A DNA stretch of 24,881 bases from Clostridia bacterium (GTDB lineage Bacteria > Bacillota > Clostridia > Christensenellales > Borkfalkiaceae). Each line of letters begins with the position of its first letter. The first letter of the stretch is position 1. This document shows positions 7,643 to 14,004 of this stretch, piece after piece. The DNA lies in assembly GCA_021205485.1 (NCBI GenBank), contig JAJPXK010000169.1, forward strand, positions 1-24,881, read 5' to 3'. Both the position numbers and the translations under genes were made by a program. The notes below the pieces were generated by a model. The model was given only the letters and a program-made list of their open reading frames with translations. It ran no database searches and was not told the DNA's origin.

Positions 7643-10600
7643 GAGAGACGATATTAAAAAAGTACTTGTTATAGGTTCGGGCCCTATAGTCATAGGGCAG
7701 GCGGCCGAGTTTGACTACGCGGGCGCGCAGGCCTGCCGCGTGCTGAAAGACGCGGGTCTTGACGTAGTGCTCTGCAACTCTAACCCCGCGACGATTATGA
7801 CGGACAAGGCCCTCGCCGACGAGATTTACCTTGAACCGCTCACCATAGATACATTAAAGAGAATAATTATAAAAGAACGTCCCGACAGCCTTCTGGCGTC
7901 GCTCGGCGGGCAGACAGGTCTGACGTTAGGCTGCCAGCTTGCGAAGGAAGGCTTCCTTGACGAGTGGGGTGTAAAGCTTATCGGCGTAAACTTAAGCGCC
8001 ATCGACAGGGCGGAGGACAGGGAACTTTTTAAAGAGACGATGCAAAAGATAAACCAGCCTATCGTTCCTTCCGACATCGCGTACACCGTTGACGAGTGTA
8101 TCGCCGTAGCCGAAAAGATAGGCGGTTACCCTGTAATCGTACGCCCCGCGTACACCCTCGGCGGCGCCGGCGGCGGCGTAGCTTATAACGAAGAAGAATT
8201 GAGGCTTATAGCTCACAACGGACTGATGCTTTCGCCTATAACGCAGGTGCTTATAGAAAAGTATATCGGCGGCTGGAAAGAGATTGAGTTTGAAGTTTTG
8301 CGCGACGGCGCGGGCAACGTTCTCACCGTCTGCTCGATGGAAAACTTTGACCCCGTAGGCATACACACGGGCGACAGCATAGTAATAGCCCCCGCCGTAA
8401 CCCTCTCAGACAAAGAATACCAGATGCTGCGTACGGCTTCTCTGGATATTATAACCGAACTCGGCATAGAGGGCGGCTGCAACTGCCAGTTTGCGTTGAA
8501 CCCCGATTCATTTGAATATTCCGTAATAGAAGTTAACCCCCGTGTTTCCCGTTCATCGGCCCTCGCTTCCAAGGCGACGGGGTACCCTATAGCCAAAGTT
8601 TCAACAAAAATCGCGTTAGGTTATACGCTTGACGAGATTAAAAACGACGTCACTGGCAAAACGTACGCCTGCTTCGAGCCTACCTTGGACTACGTAGTAG
8701 TAAAGCTGCCTAAATGGCCCTTTGATAAGTTCCTTTACGCAAAGCGTACTTTAGGAACAAGGATGAAAGCCACGGGCGAAGTCATGGCCATAGGCACAAG
8801 CTTCGAGATGGCTATAATGAAGGCCGTCCGCGGGGCAGAGATATCGTTAGGCACTTTGAATATGCCTAAGATGATCGAACTTTCTGACGAAGAAATACAC
8901 GCAAAACTTTCCGAACTTACCGACGAAAGGTTGTTTGTAGTTTACTCCGCGATAAAGCGCGGCATTTCTATCGAAGAGATTTACCGCATAACAAAAATTG
9001 ACGAATGGTTCCTTGATAAACTCAAAAATCTCGCCGATTTTGAAAAGGAAATAGAGGGAAGGCCCCTTACCCGTTCGCAGTATCTGAAGGGAAAGAAGTT
9101 AGGCTACCCCGACAAAGAGCTTGAAAAACTTTCGGGCAATAAACTTCCTATGCACAGGGACGCCGTATTCAAGATGGTTGATACATGCGGCGCCGAATTT
9201 GCCGCGCAAACGCCCTATTTCTATTCGACTTACGACGAAAAGGAACACGACGAGGCCAAGCCCTTTGTAAAACGCAGTCAAAAACGCAGGATAATTGTTA
9301 TCGGCTCGGGCCCTATAAGGATAGGGCAGGGCATTGAGTTTGACTATTCGTCCGTTCACTGCGTATGGACTTTAAAAGAATTAGGCTACGAAGTCATAAT
9401 TATAAACAACAACCCCGAGACGGTTTCCACCGACTTTGACACGGCGGACAGGCTTTATTTTGAAGCTTTGACCCCCGAAGACGTTCAAAACGTGATAGAC
9501 GTAGAAAAACCCTACGGTGTTGTAATAACATTCGGCGGGCAGACGGCGATAAAGCTGTGCAGTTACCTCGATAAAAAGGGTATAAAAATACTCGGAACCC
9601 CCGCCGACAGCGTAGACCTCGCCGAAGACAGGGAGAGGTTTGACGAACTTCTTGAACAGTTTGACATAGCCCGCCCTAAGGGGTTAACGGTAATGACCAA
9701 GCAAGACGCGATAACTGCGGCGGAAACGCTCGGCTATCCCGTGCTTCTGCGTCCGTCGTACGTTATAGGCGGCCAGAATATGACCATAGCCTTTACGCAG
9801 AATGACATAGAGCGTTATATGGACGTAATTCTTGCGCAGCACATAGAAAACCCCGTGCTTTGCGACAAGTATCTTATGGGCACCGAGCTTGAGGTTGACG
9901 CCATATCGGACGGCGTGGACGTTCTTATCCCCGGCATTATGCAACATATCGAACGCGCGGGCGTGCACAGCGGCGACTCTATAGCCGTTTATCCTCCGTA
10001 CAATTTAAGCGACGCTATGCTCAACAAGGTAGTTGACATATCTACAAAGCTCGCCATATCTTTAAAGACTAAGGGCCTTATCAACATACAGTATCTTATC
10101 TACCAGAACGAATTGTACGTAATAGAGGTAAACCCTAGGGCTTCGCGTACGATACCTTACATTTCAAAGGTTACGGGCGTGCCTATGGTAGAACTTGCCA
10201 CCAAGATTTTAATGGGCGCCAAGCTTAAAAGGTTAGGCTACGGCACGGGGCTTTACCCTAATTCGCCGTATGTAGCCGTAAAGGTTCCCGTCTTCTCGTT
10301 TGAGAAACTTAATGACGTTAACTCGCAGTTAGGTCCCGAAATGAAGTCGACGGGCGAGGTTTTAGGCATAGGCAAGACAATAGAGGAAGCTCTGTTTAAA
10401 GGGCTTGTCTCTGCGGATTTCAATATGAAGCACCCTACAAAACAGCATCCTTCGGGCATCTATTTTACCGTAAACGATCAGGACAAGTTTGAAATTGTAA
10501 ATATCGTCAAAAAGTTTGCCGACCTCGGGCTTACGCTTTACGCTACAAAGGGCACGGCGGATACGATAAGAAGTTTAGGGCTTGAATGTACAGACGTAGC

Positions 10601-11687
10601 AAGGCTCTCCACAAACGATGAAATTTTCAAGCTTATGGACGAAGGCAAGATTGACTATGTGGTTTACACGGGCAAGACTGATATAGAATCCATAACAAAC
10701 TATATATCTTTGCATCACCACGCCATACTTTTAGGCATAACCGTGCTAACATCGCTTGACACGACTAACGCCCTCGCAGACTGCATCGCAGGCAGATATA
10801 CTCAGTTCAACACCGAACTTGTGGATATAAACCACCTCAGGAAGGAAAAATTGAAGCTTTCTTTCTGCAAGATGCACAGTTGCGGCAACGACTATATTTT
10901 CTTTAACAATATGGATAACCGCATAACCTGCCCCGAATCGCTTGCTATAAACTTTTCTGACAGGCATTACGGAATAGGCAGCGACGGCATAGTTATGATT
11001 GAAAAATCTGACGTGGCCGACTGTAAAATGCGGGTATTCAACCGCGACGGAAGCGACGGCGGCATGGCGGCCAATCCCTTAAGGTGTGTGGCTAAGTATG
11101 TTTACGACAGAAAGCACCCCGCGGGCAAGGTTACAGTAGAAACATGCAACGGGGTTAAAGAGTTAGACGTAGCGTCGTTCAACGGCGTCGCCAGCTCTGT
11201 ATCGGTAAACCTCGGCAAAGCTTCGTTTGAAGGCAAGGATATTCCCTGCGTATTTGAAGGCGAAACCGTAGAAAAGCCGATTGCATTCGGAAATACCGAA
11301 TACAAAGCCACAATAGTAAACGTAGGCAATCCTCATTGCGTGGTGTTCTGCGACAAAGTCGACGACGTTGATATAGAGGCGTTGGGCCAGGCTGTGGTAA
11401 CTTCGGGTTACTTCCCCGCGGGTACATACGTAGAATGCGCGAGGGTTGTAAACAACCTCACGGTAAAAATCCGCGTATGGGATAAAATAAACGGCGAAAC
11501 TATGGCCTGCGGCACGGCGGCGGCCGCGGCGGCAGTAGCTGCGGTTAAGGCTCAGAAATGCCTTAAAGATGCAACGATAACGGTAAAACTTAAGGGCGGC
11601 GACCTGTTTGTAACCTGCAAGGATGACGGCGATATATTGCTTGACGGCAGCGTAAAACAGTCGTACGACGGCGTAATAGAAATATAA
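7635..11687 (+). CDS. carB: Carbamoyl phosphate synthase large subunit fused to a variant DapF-fold domain
   Basis: Residues 1-1072 are a complete CarB: two homologous ATP-grasp halves (GSGPIVIGQ near the start and GSGPIRIGQ mid-protein), a linker domain and a C-terminal MGS-like regulatory domain (about 938-1072). Residues 1073-1350 are a full-length diaminopimelate-epimerase fold with KMHSCGNDY, GIGSDG, GNPHCVVF and GETMACGT. E. coli CarB alone is about 1073 residues, so neither half is truncated. In the DapF part the usual MCGNGxRC is MAANPLRC, so the first catalytic Cys is A1145; the second, C1292, is kept. By recalled alignment, the substrate Asn of TNVEF is Y1265 and the Glu-Arg pair is D1283-K1284. 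The MGS domain lacks the usual KxxEGxP nucleotide loop. GGAGGGG at 7621-7627 drives translation. CarB activity is confident; epimerase activity is doubtful. Confidence 0.95.
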   Translation: MPKRDDIKKVLVIGSGPIVIGQAAEFDYAGAQACRVLKDAGLDVVLCNSNPATIMTDKALADEIYLEPLTIDTLKRIIIKERPDSLLASLGGQTGLTLGCQLAKEGFLDEWGVKLIGVNLSAIDRAEDRELFKETMQKINQPIVPSDIAYTVDECIAVAEKIGGYPVIVRPAYTLGGAGGGVAYNEEELRLIAHNGLMLSPITQVLIEKYIGGWKEIEFEVLRDGAGNVLTVCSMENFDPVGIHTGDSIVIAPAVTLSDKEYQMLRTASLDIITELGIEGGCNCQFALNPDSFEYSVIEVNPRVSRSSALASKATGYPIAKVSTKIALGYTLDEIKNDVTGKTYACFEPTLDYVVVKLPKWPFDKFLYAKRTLGTRMKATGEVMAIGTSFEMAIMKAVRGAEISLGTLNMPKMIELSDEEIHAKLSELTDERLFVVYSAIKRGISIEEIYRITKIDEWFLDKLKNLADFEKEIEGRPLTRSQYLKGKKLGYPDKELEKLSGNKLPMHRDAVFKMVDTCGAEFAAQTPYFYSTYDEKEHDEAKPFVKRSQKRRIIVIGSGPIRIGQGIEFDYSSVHCVWTLKELGYEVIIINNNPETVSTDFDTADRLYFEALTPEDVQNVIDVEKPYGVVITFGGQTAIKLCSYLDKKGIKILGTPADSVDLAEDRERFDELLEQFDIARPKGLTVMTKQDAITAAETLGYPVLLRPSYVIGGQNMTIAFTQNDIERYMDVILAQHIENPVLCDKYLMGTELEVDAISDGVDVLIPGIMQHIERAGVHSGDSIAVYPPYNLSDAMLNKVVDISTKLAISLKTKGLINIQYLIYQNELYVIEVNPRASRTIPYISKVTGVPMVELATKILMGAKLKRLGYGTGLYPNSPYVAVKVPVFSFEKLNDVNSQLGPEMKSTGEVLGIGKTIEEALFKGLVSADFNMKHPTKQHPSGIYFTVNDQDKFEIVNIVKKFADLGLTLYATKGTADTIRSLGLECTDVARLSTNDEIFKLMDEGKIDYVVYTGKTDIESITNYISLHHHAILLGITVLTSLDTTNALADCIAGRYTQFNTELVDINHLRKEKLKLSFCKMHSCGNDYIFFNNMDNRITCPESLAINFSDRHYGIGSDGIVMIEKSDVADCKMRVFNRDGSDGGMAANPLRCVAKYVYDRKHPAGKVTVETCNGVKELDVASFNGVASSVSVNLGKASFEGKDIPCVFEGETVEKPIAFGNTEYKATIVNVGNPHCVVFCDKVDDVDIEALGQAVVTSGYFPAGTYVECARVVNNLTVKIRVWDKINGETMACGTAAAAAAVAAVKAQKCLKDATITVKLKGGDLFVTCKDDGDILLDGSVKQSYDGVIEI
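10839..10853 (+). promoter_or_regulatory. Internal ribosome site and TTG start at the CarB/DapF junction
   Basis: AGGAAGG (10839-10845) is followed after 5 nt by an in-frame TTG (10851), codon 1073. Translation from there would begin M-K-L-S-F-C-K-M-H, close to where free-standing DapF proteins start. It could yield a separate 278-residue DapF-like protein, or be a relic of a former gene border after loss of the carB stop codon. Purine-rich Arg-Lys-Glu codons can also produce such a sequence by chance. Confidence 0.4.
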
Positions 11688-11689
11688 AA

Positions 11690-12817
11690 ATGATCTATTT
11701 TGATAACGCAGCCACGACAAAACCCGACGGGGATTGTCTTAAAAAGGCTGAAATATATTTAACCGACAAATTTTATAATCCTTCCGCATTGTATGCGGAA
11801 GGATATAATTTGCACCTTGATCTGCGTTCGGCGAGGGAAAATATACTCTCGCATATAGCCGATAAAAGCAAATATGATTTAATTGTCACATCCTGCGGCA
11901 GCGAAGCCGATAACCAGGCGGTATTCTGCGCGGGCAGAAGGGGCAATATTGTAACTACTTACGGCGAACATTCGGCGATTTTTAACGCCGTAAACGAAGC
12001 GAAAATAAGAGGCGTTGAGGTGCGTTTTGCAAAACTCAACGCAGACGGAAGCGTTAATACAGACAGTTTATTGAGTCTTATAGACGACAAAACGTCGCTC
12101 TGTTCCGTAATTCACGTCAATAACGAAACCGGGGCGGTTAACGATATAAATTTTATCGCCGCAAGAGTAAAAGCTATAAATCCGCGTACCGTATTTCATT
12201 CAGACGGTGTGCAGGCGTTCGGCAAAATTCCCTTTAAAATGTCGCAGAATATTGATTTATACTCCTTAAGCGCTCACAAAATAGGCGGATTAAAGGGAAC
12301 GGGCGCGTTGATTAAAAGGAAAACCCTTCAGTTAAAGCCATTAATATATGGCGGAGGTCAGGAAGGGGGCCTGAGAAGCGGAACCGAGAATGTTTTCGGT
12401 ATAAAGATGCTGGAGTACGCTTCTGGCAAAGTTTTTGATAAAATCAATGAAAATTTCGCAAAAATCAACGCCGTCAAACAGAAGCTTTGCGGGCTTTTGG
12501 ATAAAGATTTATTTACAATTTTATCTTCGGAAGACAGTTCGCCCTATATCCTTACCGTAGCGGCCGAAGGCGTCAGGGGAGAAACGGCCCTTCACGCGGT
12601 AAACGACAAGGGGCTTATAATAGGCACCGGGTCGGCGTGTTCTTCCAATGAGGCTAAAAGACATTCAAGGGTGATTGAGGCCTGCGGAGTGGATAAAAAG
12701 CTTTACGACAGCGTGCTTCGCATAAGTTTTTGCGGAAATAATACTTCGGAAGAAGCTATAAAGGCGGCAGAAATTTTAAACGAAACGCTTGGCGAGTTAA
12801 AAGAGGCATTAAAGTAA
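11690..12817 (+). CDS. Cysteine desulfurase, NifS/IscS family, thiI-linked
   Basis: This PLP enzyme removes sulfur from cysteine and carries it as a persulfide. The 375-residue protein begins YFDNAATT, a family hallmark. It has the PLP lysine K197 in SLSAHKIGG and the sulfur-carrying C317 in GTGSACSSN. It sits directly before thiI with a 1-nt overlap, as NifZ does in B. subtilis, so it probably feeds ThiI for tRNA 4-thiouridine and is less likely the main Fe-S cluster desulfurase. ATG 11690 lies 2 nt after the carB-dapF stop, with no strong ribosome site, suggesting coupling to the upstream gene. A perfect 12-bp-arm hairpin lies inside codons 30-39. Partner assignment is inferred from context. 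Confidence 0.9.
   Translation: MIYFDNAATTKPDGDCLKKAEIYLTDKFYNPSALYAEGYNLHLDLRSARENILSHIADKSKYDLIVTSCGSEADNQAVFCAGRRGNIVTTYGEHSAIFNAVNEAKIRGVEVRFAKLNADGSVNTDSLLSLIDDKTSLCSVIHVNNETGAVNDINFIAARVKAINPRTVFHSDGVQAFGKIPFKMSQNIDLYSLSAHKIGGLKGTGALIKRKTLQLKPLIYGGGQEGGLRSGTENVFGIKMLEYASGKVFDKINENFAKINAVKQKLCGLLDKDLFTILSSEDSSPYILTVAAEGVRGETALHAVNDKGLIIGTGSACSSNEAKRHSRVIEACGVDKKLYDSVLRISFCGNNTSEEAIKAAEILNETLGELKEALK
11778..11804 (+). repeat. Perfect 12-bp-arm hairpin within the desulfurase gene
   Basis: ATCCTTCCGCAT (11778-11789) and its exact complement ATGCGGAAGGAT (11793-11804) flank a 3-nt TGT loop. They lie about 90 nt into the cysteine desulfurase gene, over the family motif NPSAxY. No T-run follows, so it is not an intrinsic terminator by sequence. 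An RNA stem this long could slow ribosomes or affect mRNA decay between the car genes and thiI. Function is unknown. Confidence 0.6.
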
Positions 12818-13971
12818 TGGAAAAAGTAGTAATTATCCGCTATGCGGAAATACATTTAAAGGGCAAAAACAGAGGATATTTTGAGCATGTTTTTGCCGTA
12901 AATATAGAAAAATCGTTAAAAGGCATACGACACGAGCTGAGAAGGCAAAGCGGCAGATACCTTGTAGAAGGTTTTTCAGAAGACGACACAGACCTTATTG
13001 TAAGCAAAATTAAAAAAGTTTTCGGCGTTCATTCTGTAAGCGTCGGATATAAAGTAAATTCTGCTTTAGACGAAATTTTTTCCGCCGCTGAGGGTGTCGC
13101 GGATAAAGATGGCGCTTTTAAGGTAGAAACTCACAGGGCGGATAAAAAATTCTACTTAAATTCGCCTCAGATAAGCGCCGAAATCGGCGGAATGCTGTTA
13201 GAAAGCAATCCAAAACTAAAAGTTGACGTGCATAATCCAGATTTTGTCATTAATATTGATGTCCGCGAAAACGGCAAGACGCTTGTGTTCAGCAAATTTG
13301 AAAGCGGGGCCGACGGTATGCCTGTAGGCACGGCGGGCAAGGGGCTTTTGCTTATATCGGGCGGCATAGACAGCCCCGTGGCGGGCCATATGATAGCTAA
13401 ACGCGGAATGAAGATAGAAGGTCTGCATTTTCACAGTTACCCGTATACAAATATGCAGGCGAGGCAAAAGGTAAACGACCTATCATCGGTTTTATCTGAA
13501 TATAACTGCGGGTTTACGTTAAACGTTGTTTCGGTTAAAAAGATTCAGGAAGAAATCCATAAAAATTGCAACGGAGCCTATATGGTTACGCTGTTAAGGC
13601 GTTTTATGATGAGAATCGCCGAAATTATTGCCGAAAGGAACGGCGACCAGTGTATAATTACAGGCGAAAGTTTAGGGCAGGTTGCAAGCCAGACCGTTGA
13701 GGGAATGACAATGTCTAACTCGGTGGTTAAAAATCTTCCAGTGCTTCGCCCTTTATGCGGATTCGATAAAAATGAAATTATAGAAAGAAGCCGCAAAATA
13801 GGAACCTATGAAATATCAATTCAGCCCTACGAAGATTGCTGTACGGTATTTTTGCCGGACTACCCTATAATAAAACCTAAACTTGAAGACGTTTTAGCCG
13901 AAGAAGCGAAACTCGATGTAGAGGGATTGATAAAAGACGCGCTGTCTACCTTAGAGACAGTTGAAATGTAA
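12817..13971 (+). CDS. thiI: tRNA 4-thiouridine synthase, form without rhodanese domain
   Basis: ThiI adenylates U8 of tRNA and transfers sulfur to make s4U, a near-UV sensor; in some bacteria it also serves thiamine thiazole synthesis. The order is a ferredoxin-like N-terminal domain, a THUMP domain (about residues 60-165), then a PP-loop ATPase with SGGIDS (181-186) and CIITGESLGQVASQ. The protein ends at 384 residues, so the C-terminal rhodanese domain of E. coli ThiI is missing. This is normal in Firmicutes, where the adjacent desulfurase supplies sulfur. The gene overlaps that desulfurase by one base (TAATG), with AAGAGG at 12801-12806. A strong hairpin follows immediately. No thiamine genes are in view, so the tRNA role is the better call. 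Confidence 0.95.
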   Translation: MEKVVIIRYAEIHLKGKNRGYFEHVFAVNIEKSLKGIRHELRRQSGRYLVEGFSEDDTDLIVSKIKKVFGVHSVSVGYKVNSALDEIFSAAEGVADKDGAFKVETHRADKKFYLNSPQISAEIGGMLLESNPKLKVDVHNPDFVINIDVRENGKTLVFSKFESGADGMPVGTAGKGLLLISGGIDSPVAGHMIAKRGMKIEGLHFHSYPYTNMQARQKVNDLSSVLSEYNCGFTLNVVSVKKIQEEIHKNCNGAYMVTLLRRFMMRIAEIIAERNGDQCIITGESLGQVASQTVEGMTMSNSVVKNLPVLRPLCGFDKNEIIERSRKIGTYEISIQPYEDCCTVFLPDYPIIKPKLEDVLAEEAKLDVEGLIKDALSTLETVEM

Positions 13972-13975
13972 AATT

Positions 13976-14004
13976 TAAGCAGGCGGCTTTATGCCGCCTG
14001 CTTA
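13976..14004. terminator. Bidirectional hairpin terminator between thiI and the PBP gene
   Basis: AAGCAGGCGGC (13977-13987) pairs perfectly with GCCGCCTGCTT (13993-14003) around a TTTAT loop. One more A-T pair at the base (13976/14004) makes a 12-bp G/C-rich stem. It lies between two convergent genes and covers the stop codon of the minus-strand gene. T-tracts on both sides are short and broken, so it may terminate weakly, but the position is what a shared terminator would have. Confidence 0.75.

Noticed and set aside
7650..10850. Large internal duplication in carB
   Set aside because: The two similar halves are the ancient tandem repeat present in every CarB, not a recent duplication.
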